Source: Lachnospiraceae bacterium XPB1003 (GTDB taxonomy: Bacteria > Bacillota > Clostridia > Lachnospirales > Lachnospiraceae). Taken from it: a DNA stretch of 64,000 nucleotides. This document shows positions 19,322-27,714 of this stretch, piece by piece. Numbering within the stretch: position 1 is the stretch's first letter; every line of letters starts with the position of its first letter. The stretch is from positions 62,001 to 126,000 of the forward strand of contig FMVK01000005.1 in assembly GCA_900102065.1 (NCBI GenBank). Direction: 5' to 3'. The notes beneath the pieces were generated by a model. That model was not told the DNA's origin. It did not search any database and saw only the letters and a program-made list of their open reading frames with translations. The translations under genes and the position numbers were made by a program.

Positions 19322-19591
19322 TCAAGCCTCCGTTGCTTCCGGAAGACTCTTTAATCTTTCAAGGATAAGGTTCTGTAAATCTGTTCTGGTCTGGGAATTG
19401 ATAGGATGCGCGATATCCTTGTAAGTCCCATCCTGCGCCTTACGACTGGGCATTGCGATAAACAATCCCTGATCGCCTTCGATGATCTTAATGTCATGGA
19501 TCACGAAACAATCATCGATAGTGATAGAAGCGACAGCTTTAAGCTTGCCATCCTTGTCCATTTTGCGAATACGTACGTCTGTAACGTTCAT
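19322..19591 (-). CDS. spoVG: RNA/DNA-binding regulator SpoVG
   Basis: Small pleiotropic nucleic-acid-binding regulator, tied to sporulation septum formation, virulence or envelope genes in different Firmicutes. 89 residues from [10 protein letters not shown]. This ATG has GGAG five bases upstream, whereas the ATG eight codons earlier has none. Conserved stretches: [29 protein letters not shown] and [11 protein letters not shown]. It follows glgD by about 70 bases. A sigma-H promoter, known from Bacillus, could not be made out with confidence. Confidence 0.96.
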   Translation of the reverse strand: MNVTDVRIRKMDKDGKLKAVASITIDDCFVIHDIKIIEGDQGLFIAMPSRKAQDGTYKDIAHPINSQTRTDLQNLILERLKSLPEATEA

Positions 19592-19661
19592 GTCTCCAAA
19601 CCCCCTGTAATCCAAATTTTTAGCTTCTCTGAAAATATAACCTGTGTTGTATTTATTACAT

Positions 19662-20786
19662 TTAAATTACATAACGTTCATTCTTTTCAACAACTATCTT
19701 TATGCCTTCATCTCCCTTCTGTACAGAATTCGCGCGTATCGTAGAACGGCTTTCAACTATGCAGTTCTCGATATAAGAGTTGTCGCCTATATAGACGTCG
19801 TTGAGGATGATCGAATTCTTTATCGTACAGTTGTTACCGATAAAGGCTTTCTTGAATATAACCGAATTCTCGATCGTCCCATTTATGATACTGCCGCTGG
19901 CAATAAGACAGTTCTTAACATTAACTCCAACATTGTACTTAGCCGGCGGGAGATCATCCACTTTGGAATAGATATCCGGGTAATTCCTGAAGAAGTATCT
20001 GCGGATATCCGGATTAAGGAAATCCATGTTTGTCTCGTAATAATCCCTGATGGTAGAGATATTTCTCCAGTAATCTTTCATCCGATAAGCAAATATCCTC
20101 TTGATATCTTTGTACCGGATAAGGATATCCTTTACGAAATCATATCTGTTCTCAAGAGCAGCCTTCTCTATCATCTCAACAAGCTGTCTTCTCCTGATTA
20201 TGTATATTCCGCAGGAGATGAGATTGGAAGTTGCTTTTACCGGCTTCTCTTCAAACTCGGTGATGCGGCCGTCGCTGTCGGTCTTAACGCATCCGTAGCG
20301 CTCTACATTCACATCTTCCGGCATTTCCTTGCATACGACTGTTATATCGGCTTTCTTGTCGATATGCGCTTCCAGAACCTCGCTGTAATCCATCTTATAA
20401 ACACAGTCACCGGATGCGATAACAACATACGGCTCATGACTGTCTCTTATGAACTCAATGTTCTGCGCTATGGAATCTGCGGTTCCGCGATACCAGTCGG
20501 TATTATCAAGGGTTCTGGTGGGAGTGAAAACATACATTCCACCCTGCTTACGACCGAAGTCCCACCATTTTGAAGAGCTTAAATGCTCATTTAAACTTCT
20601 TGCATTATCCTGTGTAAGTACGGCGACCTTCTGGATATGAGAATTACTCATGTTACTGAGCGCAAAATCTATACTGCGATAGCTTCCGGCAACCGGCATG
20701 GCTGCCACAGCACGTTTCGCCGCGAGTTCCCCCATCCTGCTGTTTTTCATCCCGCCACCGGCGAGGATGATCCCCATTGCTCTCAT
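19662..20786 (-). CDS. glgD: Glucose-1-phosphate adenylyltransferase regulatory subunit GlgD
   Basis: Partner of GlgC in ADP-glucose synthesis for glycogen. 374 residues, the shorter GlgD form. The nucleotide-binding loop is degenerate ([16 protein letters not shown] in place of G-G-x-G-x-R-L), with the block [12 protein letters not shown] retained and a C-terminal left-handed beta-helix ([19 protein letters not shown]). In known Firmicutes GlgCD pairs the D subunit is mainly regulatory. The start overlaps the glgC stop by 4 bases, so synthesis of the two subunits is coupled. Confidence 0.95.
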   Translation of the reverse strand: MRAMGIILAGGGMKNSRMGELAAKRAVAAMPVAGSYRSIDFALSNMSNSHIQKVAVLTQDNARSLNEHLSSSKWWDFGRKQGGMYVFTPTRTLDNTDWYRGTADSIAQNIEFIRDSHEPYVVIASGDCVYKMDYSEVLEAHIDKKADITVVCKEMPEDVNVERYGCVKTDSDGRITEFEEKPVKATSNLISCGIYIIRRRQLVEMIEKAALENRYDFVKDILIRYKDIKRIFAYRMKDYWRNISTIRDYYETNMDFLNPDIRRYFFRNYPDIYSKVDDLPPAKYNVGVNVKNCLIASGSIINGTIENSVIFKKAFIGNNCTIKNSIILNDVYIGDNSYIENCIVESRSTIRANSVQKGDEGIKIVVEKNERYVI

Positions 20787-22057
20787 GCCTTCTCGCCCTC
20801 CTTGATCAGTGTTCTGCCGCTTGCAAGCTTCCCTCCCTGATAATCTGAAGGCTCAGTCTTACCGTAGATCACGGAATTCTTGCCTATCGAAACATTATTG
20901 GGAACCGTTGTCTTCTCTCCTATGCAGACCAGACCGTGGTTGTAGATATTGGGGTCTGTCTCATTATCGACTTCTTCGCCGACACCCGTCACTACTCCGT
21001 TTCCGACGCATGCATTCTCGGCGATGATAGTCTTATTGATCTTAGCTCCGTCTCCGATCACCGTATCGTTCATGATAATGGAATCACGCACAACGGTGCC
21101 CTTACCTATGGTTACATTACATCCTATGATGGAGCTGTATACTTCTCCGTAAATCTCCGCACCTTCACCGATGATGGTCCTCTCCACCTTACTCTCAGCG
21201 GATATATACTGCGGTGTAAGCGCATCGGACTTGGTATAGATCTTCCAGTATTCCTCGTAGAGGTTGAATTCCGGAATGATATCGATGAGCTCCATATTGG
21301 CTTCCCAATATGAGTGAAGGGTTCCTACATCCTTCCAGTAACCGTTAAATTCATATGCATATATAGGTGCGTTATTACCGTGACAATACGGTATAACATG
21401 TTTACCGAAGTCGAGTGCGGGCTGTTCCGCCTGAGCAATGAGCGCTTCCTTCAGTGTCTTCCAGTTGAAAATGTATATTCCCATGGAAGCAAGATTGGAA
21501 TGCGGATTCTCCGGCTTTTCCTCAAACTCTGTGATCTTGCGGTTTTCATCCGTGATGACGATACCGAAACGCTTAGCCTCTTCGATGGGAACAGGCATAA
21601 CAGCGATGGTCACCTCAGCCTTGTTCTTCTTATGGAAGTCAAGCATGACTTCGTAGTCCATCTTATAGATATGGTCTCCCGAAAGTATCAGGACATACTC
21701 GGGATTAAAGCTTTCCATATAATCAAGATTCTGATATATGGCATTTGCCGTACCCGTATACCATTCACTGTTTATGCTCTTCTCGTAAGGAGGAAGTACA
21801 GTCACACCACCGACATTGCGGTCAAGATCCCAGGGGATACCTATGCCGATATGCGTGTTCAGCCTGAGGGGCTGATACTGTGTAAGAACGCCCACGGTAT
21901 CGATTCCCGAATCGATGCAGTTACTCAACGGAAAATCGATGATCCTGTATTTTCCGCCAAAAGAAACCGCAGGCTTTGCCACCTTTCTGGTAAGCACGCC
22001 CAATCTGCTTCCCTGGCCCCCCGCCAGAAGCATCGCTATCATCTCTTTCTTTACCAT
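20783..22057 (-). CDS. glgC: Glucose-1-phosphate adenylyltransferase catalytic subunit GlgC
   Basis: Makes ADP-glucose from ATP and glucose 1-phosphate, the committed step of glycogen synthesis. 424 residues. Catalytic signature [15 protein letters not shown], the GTANAIYQN block, and the [12 protein letters not shown] and EFEEKP segments are intact, followed by a hexapeptide-repeat beta-helix. AGAGGTGATG precedes the ATG. The GH94 enzyme elsewhere in the window would release glucose 1-phosphate, its substrate. Own promoter at 22105-22133. Confidence 0.97.
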   Translation of the reverse strand: MVKKEMIAMLLAGGQGSRLGVLTRKVAKPAVSFGGKYRIIDFPLSNCIDSGIDTVGVLTQYQPLRLNTHIGIGIPWDLDRNVGGVTVLPPYEKSINSEWYTGTANAIYQNLDYMESFNPEYVLILSGDHIYKMDYEVMLDFHKKNKAEVTIAVMPVPIEEAKRFGIVITDENRKITEFEEKPENPHSNLASMGIYIFNWKTLKEALIAQAEQPALDFGKHVIPYCHGNNAPIYAYEFNGYWKDVGTLHSYWEANMELIDIIPEFNLYEEYWKIYTKSDALTPQYISAESKVERTIIGEGAEIYGEVYSSIIGCNVTIGKGTVVRDSIIMNDTVIGDGAKINKTIIAENACVGNGVVTGVGEEVDNETDPNIYNHGLVCIGEKTTVPNNVSIGKNSVIYGKTEPSDYQGGKLASGRTLIKEGEKA

Positions 22058-22104
22058 GTCATCACCTCTAGCTGTAAAATAAAATCAAGCAACTTAATGA
22101 GTGA

Positions 22105-22133
22105 ATTATAGCATAAAGCATTGAAAAAGTGAA
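22105..22133 (-). promoter_or_regulatory. Extended -10 promoter of glgC-glgD
   Basis: TGCTATAAT on the minus strand (hexamer 22105-22110), with -35 TTCACT (22128-22133) at 17 bases. The remaining 22134-22302 stretch is A/T-rich with a small inverted repeat TTGATT/AATCAA near 22212-22230; no gene is evident on either strand. Confidence 0.7.
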
Positions 22134-22302
22134 TGATTTACACAAAAATGTTTTGTATTTGCCCGCTTTTTGTGGTATCTTTTCACAAATAATGCAAGAT
22201 ATAGATTATATTGATTAAAAAAATCAACAAATTGAGGTAGGGGATAAAGGAATAATTATGGTCAGATTGTTGCGTAAGCCATCAAAAAATGCCATATCAC
22301 GC

Positions 22303-22334
22303 AAAAAGCTCCCGGAAAGACTCCGGGAGCTTTT
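22303..22334. terminator. Terminator of prs
   Basis: AGCTCCCGGA pairs with TCCGGGAGCT, with A and T runs on both flanks. The minus-strand tail has five T residues directly after the stem, 24 bases past the prs stop. Confidence 0.9.
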
Positions 22335-22358
22335 GATAACAAAAATATCAGCTATTTA

Positions 22359-23546
22359 TCAGAATGTACCTGCGCGATACTTGTTCATCAGCTTCTGGAT
22401 ACGCTCACTTGGATCGAGAAGATCGCTGATGGAAGCATCATGGTTGAGGGTATCGATGATATAAGCGATATACTTACTCATATCGCAGTTGATATACCAC
22501 TCACGTTCAAGAAGCTCAGGTGTCTGATATACAAGGTTTGTTGTGAATACGCCGCTGATATCGCCGTTCTTATAAGCCTCATCGAACTTATCAAGTCCGC
22601 TTGTGAAGAGACCGAAAGTAGAGCAGCAGAAGATCCTGCCGGCCTTACGCTTCTTAAGCTCACAAGCAACTTCCAGCATACTCTCACCCGATGAGATCAT
22701 ATCATCCACAACGATGAGGTCTCTGCCTTCAACATCCTTACCAAGGAATTCGTGAGCAACGATAGGATTACGGCCGTCAACAACCTTGGTATAGTCACGT
22801 CTCTTATAGAACATTCCGACATCAAGACCAAGTACGTTAGCCATATATATAGCTCGGCTCATTGCACCTTCATCCGGGCTGATGACCATCATGTGATCAT
22901 CATCGAACTTGAGGTCCTTGAACTTGCCGCACATAGCCTTTATGAACTGATAAGCAGGCTGAACCGTCTCAAATCCGTTAAGAGGGATAGCATTCTGTAC
23001 TCTGGGATCATGAGCATCGAAAGTGATGATGTTGTCGACGCCCATCGCTGTCATTTCCTGAAGTGCATATGCACAGTCAAGAGACTCACGTGAAGTACGC
23101 TTATGCTGTCTGCTCTCATATAAGAAAGGCATGATAACGGTGATACGTCTTGCCTTGCCTCCTACCGCAGCGATGATCCTCTTCAGATCAGAGTAGTGAT
23201 CATCGGGTGAGTAGTGATTGATCTGTCCGAAAAGCTTGTATGTAAGACTGTAATTACAAACATCGATGAGAATATAGAGATCGGTTCCTCTTACGGATTC
23301 CTTGATAACGCCCTTGCCTTCTCCCGATCCGAAACGGGGTGTAGCAGCCTTAAGGAGGTAAGTGTCACGCTCATATCCGGAAAAAGCCAGCGTATCTGCA
23401 TGCTCGTTCTCACGCTCCTCGCGCCATTTGACCAGATACTGGTCAACTTTTTCTCCGAGATGTCTGCATCCTTCCAAGGGGATGATCCCGAGAGAACCTA
23501 CGGGGATTGTGTTCAGATTTCTGATTTCGTCTTTAATGGGTGACAT
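22359..23546 (-). CDS. prs: Ribose-phosphate pyrophosphokinase (extended form)
   Basis: Makes PRPP from ribose 5-phosphate and ATP for nucleotide, His and Trp synthesis. 395 residues from MSPIKDEIRN, about 80 longer than the classical enzyme. This start has AGGAAGG seven bases upstream; the ATG six codons earlier overlaps that site and is unlikely. The PRPP-binding loop reads VVDDMISSGESM, and the DAHDPRVQNAI block and the metal/ATP segment PFLYESRQHKR are present. Extra sequence lies in the N-terminal region and at the C-terminus. This long type is common in Lachnospiraceae-like genomes. Its promoter carries a palindrome over the -10. Confidence 0.93.
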   Translation of the reverse strand: MSPIKDEIRNLNTIPVGSLGIIPLEGCRHLGEKVDQYLVKWREERENEHADTLAFSGYERDTYLLKAATPRFGSGEGKGVIKESVRGTDLYILIDVCNYSLTYKLFGQINHYSPDDHYSDLKRIIAAVGGKARRITVIMPFLYESRQHKRTSRESLDCAYALQEMTAMGVDNIITFDAHDPRVQNAIPLNGFETVQPAYQFIKAMCGKFKDLKFDDDHMMVISPDEGAMSRAIYMANVLGLDVGMFYKRRDYTKVVDGRNPIVAHEFLGKDVEGRDLIVVDDMISSGESMLEVACELKKRKAGRIFCCSTFGLFTSGLDKFDEAYKNGDISGVFTTNLVYQTPELLEREWYINCDMSKYIAYIIDTLNHDASISDLLDPSERIQKLMNKYRAGTF

Positions 23547-23592
23547 GTTGATCCTTCCTCTCATTGAATGAGATCTTAACTTTTAAGTTGCA

Positions 23593-23627
23593 CTGTATTA
23601 TATACAGCAAAAAATTACTTAATTCAA
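23593..23627 (-). promoter_or_regulatory. prs promoter with palindrome over the -10
   Basis: -35 TTGAAT (23622-23627), 17 bases, -10 TATATA (23599-23604; TATAAT two bases further on is an alternative with 19-base spacing). The palindrome CTGTAT-tat-ATACAG (23593-23607) covers the -10 entirely and could be a repressor site. Confidence 0.6.
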
Positions 23628-23648
23628 TCATCCAAATTTATTATATTT

Positions 23649-24659
23649 TTACTTTTTTTGTCTATTTTCTATACAATTCGCCTTTTGGATACGTATATCT
23701 TTGCATTTTAGTTTACATATTCTGTTCGAAGACAGTATCCTTGAGGATATCCTCTCTCTGTATGTTGTATTGAGGATATCAAGACTCATGTTTGTCGAAA
23801 TTATGACGGGATTCTTCCTGATCATGCGCTCATTGAGAAGATCAAAAAGGATGTTCTTGGAAAAATCATTTACACCTTCCGTGCCCAGATCATCTATTAT
23901 CAGCAGATCACAGTCATAGAGAGTCTCCATAAGATCACGTCTGCCTGACCTGTCATTGTCATAAACCGCATCCGAGATCAGGTCAAAGAGACGCTTGGCG
24001 CTGAAGTATATTACCACATATCCTCTGTCCAGAAGAACTTTGGCAACGCATCCGCTTAAAAAGCTCTTACCTGTTCCGGGTGTCCCGTAAAAAAACAAAC
24101 CTCTGGGATCATTCCCGAAGTTCTCGATAAATTCACGACAATTAGCCACGGCATTTCTAAATCCCGTGAGCTCCTCATCAACATAATATTCGTCAGACAG
24201 TTTTGAATAATTATTGTCCTCAAGCCAGGACTTCATATTGGAGTATTCATAGAGAAAGCTGACTTCCATCTGCTTCAGACAGGTACACTTCTCATCTCCC
24301 ACATATCCCGTATCCTTGCATTTATCGCACTCATAGGGCGGATCCAGATAATCCGCGGGGATACCTGCCATATCAAGAAGCTCAGACTTGCGGGCAGTGA
24401 TCTTTTCTATCTCTTTGTGAAGGCTGTCCAGATACTCTTTCTTCCTCGTCTCCGAATCTGTGTCATTACCCGAAGCAGCCAGTATCATCTTTCTGGTGCA
24501 TTCTACCGAAAGATTGGCAACTCTGGCATCAAGCTCCTTAAATTCGGGGATCTTATCATATATCTCAGCTTTGCGCTGCATCACAAGATATGAGCGCTTT
24601 CTCCTGCGTTCACTGTAAGCCGACTGGATATCCGCATACTGACTTCCGTTCAAAGCCAT
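23649..24659 (-). CDS. dnaI: Helicase loader, DnaI/DnaC-type AAA+ ATPase
   Basis: Loads the replicative helicase at origins or restart sites. 336 residues. The N-terminal helical part ends in a Zn-binding cluster C-x2-C-x10-C-x-C (Cys111, 114, 125, 127). Then the AAA+ core: Walker A GTPGTGKS (192-199), Walker B LLIIDDLG (252-259), sensor-1 ISTN. Second gene after dnaD (30-base gap), the usual primosome pairing in low-GC Gram-positives. The C-terminus is Lys-rich. Confidence 0.93.
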   Translation of the reverse strand: MALNGSQYADIQSAYSERRRKRSYLVMQRKAEIYDKIPEFKELDARVANLSVECTRKMILAASGNDTDSETRKKEYLDSLHKEIEKITARKSELLDMAGIPADYLDPPYECDKCKDTGYVGDEKCTCLKQMEVSFLYEYSNMKSWLEDNNYSKLSDEYYVDEELTGFRNAVANCREFIENFGNDPRGLFFYGTPGTGKSFLSGCVAKVLLDRGYVVIYFSAKRLFDLISDAVYDNDRSGRRDLMETLYDCDLLIIDDLGTEGVNDFSKNILFDLLNERMIRKNPVIISTNMSLDILNTTYRERISSRILSSNRICKLKCKDIRIQKANCIENRQKK

Positions 24660-24689
24660 TCCTATCTGCCCTTTCCTACGAAATATTTC

Positions 24690-25832
24690 CTATGAAAAAA
24701 GTTTCTTATCGATCATTCTGTCAAGCTCGGCGTAATCGGTATCACTTTCCATGAGGTTATCGAACGCACCTTTGCTCTTACCGGACGCACGGCTGCCTGA
24801 AGATCTTGCGGGCTTTTCTTTCCTGTCGTTATGCTCCGCATCGAGAGGCTCTATATCCTTGAGCTCTCTCACACCTCTGTAGAACCAGTCCTTTAATATC
24901 TTATCTGCATAGGAATAAGCATGGGCTATATCCTGAACTCTCATGGCAGCTCTTCCGCAGGCTTCTCTGATCACTTCATCGGAAAATCCGTAGGTCCCCG
25001 TCCACTGTCTGACGGCATCAAGCTCAGCCGGAGAGATATTTCCCGTCCTGCCTATCATGGCAAGAATATTCTTCTCTCTTGCGTCGGGATCGTTATTCTC
25101 TCCCTTAACAAACTGCTTGGCCTTCTCTACAGTATCTATCCCTGTGTCCTTCCAGATACCGGCTGTCTTCTCTACCTCATAGAAGCTCTTCTTATTCATC
25201 TCGACGCAATACTGCATCAGATAATCTATAAGATCCACCGACAGTTCCAGTGAATATGAGAGATACATCAATGACTGTATCTCTGTTGTTCCCAGAGTTC
25301 TTCCATAGTAAAGCTGGGCAGCGGTGATAAGTATCTTTGATCTGCCGTCTTCAGCAAACTTCGCAATATCCTCCGGTGTATATGAATTCTTGATATCCGC
25401 TGCGGACTTCCTGTCCTCTGCTCTGTTATGTGCCCTGTCCTGCTCCGTCTTCCTGTTATCCATAACCGCGGAAACTTCTCCTGTCTTCTTACTGCGACCC
25501 GCACCGGAAGCCATGATATTCTCCATACGCAGGCCACAGATGCTGTCCGCATCAAATCCGTCAGCAATATCCAAGCCGTCTTCAAGACATATGCTCAGAA
25601 CATGCTTTCTCTCCCAGAATCTTAACGCACGCAGGATCTCCTTCTCCGGGAAATTAAGAAAATCCGCCGCTTCGGAAAGATCCACCCCTTCATTACCCTC
25701 AAGACGTCTGAGAAGATAGAGATAGAGCTTCAGCTGAACCTCATTGGCGTCATTCATATATTCGTCAATAAAAATATCGGGTAATTGTGTAAATCCTGAT
25801 CTTTCATCAGCAGTAAGACTGATCGATGCCAT
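24690..25832 (-). CDS. dnaD: DnaD-like replication initiation protein
   Basis: Primosomal protein that remodels origin DNA and bridges DnaA to the helicase loader. 380 residues: an N-terminal winged-helix segment (SEAADFLNFPEKEILRALRF), then two DnaD/DnaB_2-type helical modules, one around LYYGRTLGTTEIQSLMYLSY and one near ILAMIGRTGNISPAELDAVR, each with the YxxxxGI-like ending (TAGIWKDTGIDT; ILKDWFYRGVREL). Two such modules in one protein is the Lachnospiraceae-type arrangement. First gene of the dnaD-dnaI operon, with a DnaA-box cluster in its promoter region. Confidence 0.9.
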   Translation of the reverse strand: MASISLTADERSGFTQLPDIFIDEYMNDANEVQLKLYLYLLRRLEGNEGVDLSEAADFLNFPEKEILRALRFWERKHVLSICLEDGLDIADGFDADSICGLRMENIMASGAGRSKKTGEVSAVMDNRKTEQDRAHNRAEDRKSAADIKNSYTPEDIAKFAEDGRSKILITAAQLYYGRTLGTTEIQSLMYLSYSLELSVDLIDYLMQYCVEMNKKSFYEVEKTAGIWKDTGIDTVEKAKQFVKGENNDPDAREKNILAMIGRTGNISPAELDAVRQWTGTYGFSDEVIREACGRAAMRVQDIAHAYSYADKILKDWFYRGVRELKDIEPLDAEHNDRKEKPARSSGSRASGKSKGAFDNLMESDTDYAELDRMIDKKLFS

Positions 25833-25874
25833 AACCTAAAGATGCCCCTTCAAAAACATTTATTTGCAAGAGCA

Positions 25875-25902
25875 AGTATAACACGGAGAGCATCAAAATC
25901 AA
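25875..25902 (-). promoter_or_regulatory. Sigma-A promoter of dnaD-dnaI
   Basis: Minus strand: TTGATT (25897-25902), 16 bases, TATACT (25875-25880). It lies about 40 bases upstream of the dnaD ATG and just downstream of the DnaA-box-like sites. Confidence 0.65.
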
Positions 25903-25910
25903 CTTTGCCA

Positions 25911-25975
25911 ATGTCCACAACCCTATATAAAATAAGGCTTTGCGGGATTGTGGACTTTGTGGATAAGGTGGATAA
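25911..25975. promoter_or_regulatory. DnaA-box cluster upstream of dnaD
   Basis: One perfect consensus box TTATCCACA (minus strand, 25958-25966), one single-mismatch box TTATCCACC directly beside it (25967-25975), and two boxes with two mismatches each (minus strand 25949-25957; plus strand 25911-25919). The stretch 25980-26088 next to it is very A/T-rich. DnaA control of the operon is the simplest reading; an origin-like role is possible but unsupported. Confidence 0.6.
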
Positions 25976-26088
25976 ATATGAAAAAACGCGTATTTTCGCG
26001 ATTATTTCTTCACATTATTTTTGTTAAAAAAATATCTCTAATATTCAGCCCAAAATCTTTGTTAAATTTGTTCCAAATTCCAACTTGA

Positions 26089-26120
26089 CTGAAAAAAGCC
26101 CGCAGATACAGGCTTTTTCA
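26089..26120 (-). terminator. Terminator of murC
   Basis: CTGAAAAA-AGCC and GGCTTTTTCAG pair around a 9-base loop, 22 bases beyond the murC stop, with a run of T residues in the stem's 3' arm on the minus strand. Confidence 0.8.
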
Positions 26121-26141
26121 GGTTACCGTTATTTTGCTTGA

Positions 26142-27518
26142 TCATTTTCCGAGAAGATGTTCTCCGATCTGATATACATCTCCGGCTCCGACAGTAAGGA
26201 GCAGATCACCGGGATCGGAATGAAGCAGGATGAAATTCTCTGCATCATCGAAATAGCTGAAATAATATGCCGTCTTCCCCTTCTCTTCTATCTTGGCCAG
26301 AAGATCCTTGGAAGAGATGCCTATGGTATTCTTCTCTCTCGCTGCATAGATATCCGTAAGAACCACGATATCCGCTGCGGAGAGCGCATCCGCGAATTCA
26401 TCCAGGAAAGCTTTTGTTCGCGTATATGTATGAGGCTGAAAAACAACTATGAGCTTCTTATGCGGATAGTTCTTTGCAGCCGCAAGCGTAGCCTTGATCT
26501 CAGTGGGATGATGAGCGTAATCGTCGATGATCGTCACTCCGCCTATCTCTCCCTTTTTCTCAAAACGTCTGTCCGTACCGGTAAATTTTCCCAGTGCCTC
26601 AACAGCACAGTTCCTTTCGACGCCCGCAAGATCCGATACCGCCATAGCCGCCATAGAATTGTAAACATTATGCAGGCCCACAACCGAAAGAGATATCTTT
26701 TCATCTCCCGCCTTGCTGTGAAGGGTATAGCACCCGTGGCCGAATTCATCATATGTGATATCCGAGGGATAATAATCCGCGCTTTCGTCACTTCCGTAAG
26801 TTATGACCGAGCACTTAAGCCCCTCGGTGATCTCACGGTAATCATCTATATCCGCGTTGATGATAAGGGTTCCGTCCTCCGGAAGGAGCTCCGCAAAATG
26901 TCTGAAAGAAGCCCTTATGTCATTTATATCCTTGAAGAAGTCCAGATGATCCTCTTCTATGTTGAGTATCACCGCAACCTTAGGGAAAAACGAATGAAAG
27001 CTGTTGGTATACTCGCAGGCTTCCGCCACGAAGAAATCGGGACCTCCGATCTTTAAGTTTCCGTTGATATCCTTGAGCATACCGCCGACAGTTATTGTAG
27101 GATCCTTATCTGCTCCAAGCAGGATCTCCGATATCATGGAAGTTGTAGTAGTCTTGCCGTGTGTTCCGCTTACAGCTATGGGCATACGGTAATTCTTCAT
27201 TATCTGTCCAAGAAGCTCCGCACGCTTGAGCATGGGGATACCCTTTTTCTGCGCTTCCTGAAACTCCGCATTATCCGGAGAAATTGCAGCCGTATATACC
27301 AAAAGCTGCATCCCGTCCTTGATATTCTCTGCTCGCTGTCCGATAGCTATCTTGGCGCCAAGCTCCGTTAACTTCTCGGTAAGCGGCGATGCCTTTACAT
27401 CAGATCCGGACACTTCAAAGCCTTCCGATAAAAGTATCTCGGCAAGCCCGCTCATGCTTATGCCGCCGATACCCATGAAATGAACCCATATGGGTTTCTT
27501 AAAATCAACCTCGTACAT
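26142..27518 (-). CDS. murC: UDP-N-acetylmuramate--L-alanine ligase MurC
   Basis: Adds the first L-Ala to UDP-MurNAc in peptidoglycan precursor synthesis, in the cytoplasm. 458 residues, standard length. N-terminal UDP-binding motif HFMGIGGISMSGLAEIL, ATP loop GTHGKTTTTSM, the VLNIEEDHLDFF metal/ATP segment, and the C-terminal DDYAHHPTEIKATL block. GAGGGAAG precedes the ATG. It is monocistronic, with its own promoter and terminator. Confidence 0.98.
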   Translation of the reverse strand: MYEVDFKKPIWVHFMGIGGISMSGLAEILLSEGFEVSGSDVKASPLTEKLTELGAKIAIGQRAENIKDGMQLLVYTAAISPDNAEFQEAQKKGIPMLKRAELLGQIMKNYRMPIAVSGTHGKTTTTSMISEILLGADKDPTITVGGMLKDINGNLKIGGPDFFVAEACEYTNSFHSFFPKVAVILNIEEDHLDFFKDINDIRASFRHFAELLPEDGTLIINADIDDYREITEGLKCSVITYGSDESADYYPSDITYDEFGHGCYTLHSKAGDEKISLSVVGLHNVYNSMAAMAVSDLAGVERNCAVEALGKFTGTDRRFEKKGEIGGVTIIDDYAHHPTEIKATLAAAKNYPHKKLIVVFQPHTYTRTKAFLDEFADALSAADIVVLTDIYAAREKNTIGISSKDLLAKIEEKGKTAYYFSYFDDAENFILLHSDPGDLLLTVGAGDVYQIGEHLLGK

Positions 27519-27568
27519 AGTTTCCGTCTTCCCTCAATTATTATTGCTTATTGGGCAATGCCTTGTAC

Positions 27569-27596
27569 ATTATAGCTTTATCAGCCGATTTTTCAA
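27569..27596 (-). promoter_or_regulatory. Sigma-A promoter of murC
   Basis: TTGAAA (27591-27596 on the minus strand), 16-base spacer, TATAAT (27569-27574). Confidence 0.75.
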
Positions 27597-27686
27597 TACA
27601 GCCCCGGAAAAGTGTTCTTTCCGCGGAACAATATCCGCTTTTCGCCCTCAAGCCTCATTCCGATAAAATCTTCGACTGAATTATGC

Positions 27687-27710
27687 TATGATGTTCCCAT
27701 AAGGGGGAAC
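27687..27710 (+). promoter_or_regulatory. Extended -10 promoter and inverted repeat at the TIR-Sel1 gene
   Basis: TGCTATGAT gives an extended -10 (hexamer 27687-27692); no -35 is recognisable. Directly after it GTTCCC (27693-27698) and GGGAAC (27705-27710) form an inverted repeat that spans the expected start site and contains the ribosome site AGGGGG. The untranslated leader would be only about 15 bases. Confidence 0.5.
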
Positions 27711-27714
27711 TCGT

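Noticed and set aside
19592-19661. Sigma-H promoter before spoVG
   Set aside because: An AGGTTAT-like segment is present, but no matching GAAT -10 element at the right distance.
19644-20573. Long plus-strand open frame opposite glgD
   Set aside because: Antisense shadow of glgD with no recognisable domain.
22258-22464. Small plus-strand ORF with an AAGGAA-like site upstream of prs
   Set aside because: It runs through the prs terminator and into prs antisense, and the basic low-complexity peptide shows no domain.
25833-26088. Chromosomal origin oriC
   Set aside because: DnaA boxes and A/T-rich DNA are present, but dnaA, dnaN, rpmH or gyrase genes are not nearby; promoter control of dnaD is simpler.
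26157-27056. Long plus-strand open frame opposite murC
   Set aside because: Antisense to a certain gene; no family motifs and composition typical of a shadow frame.
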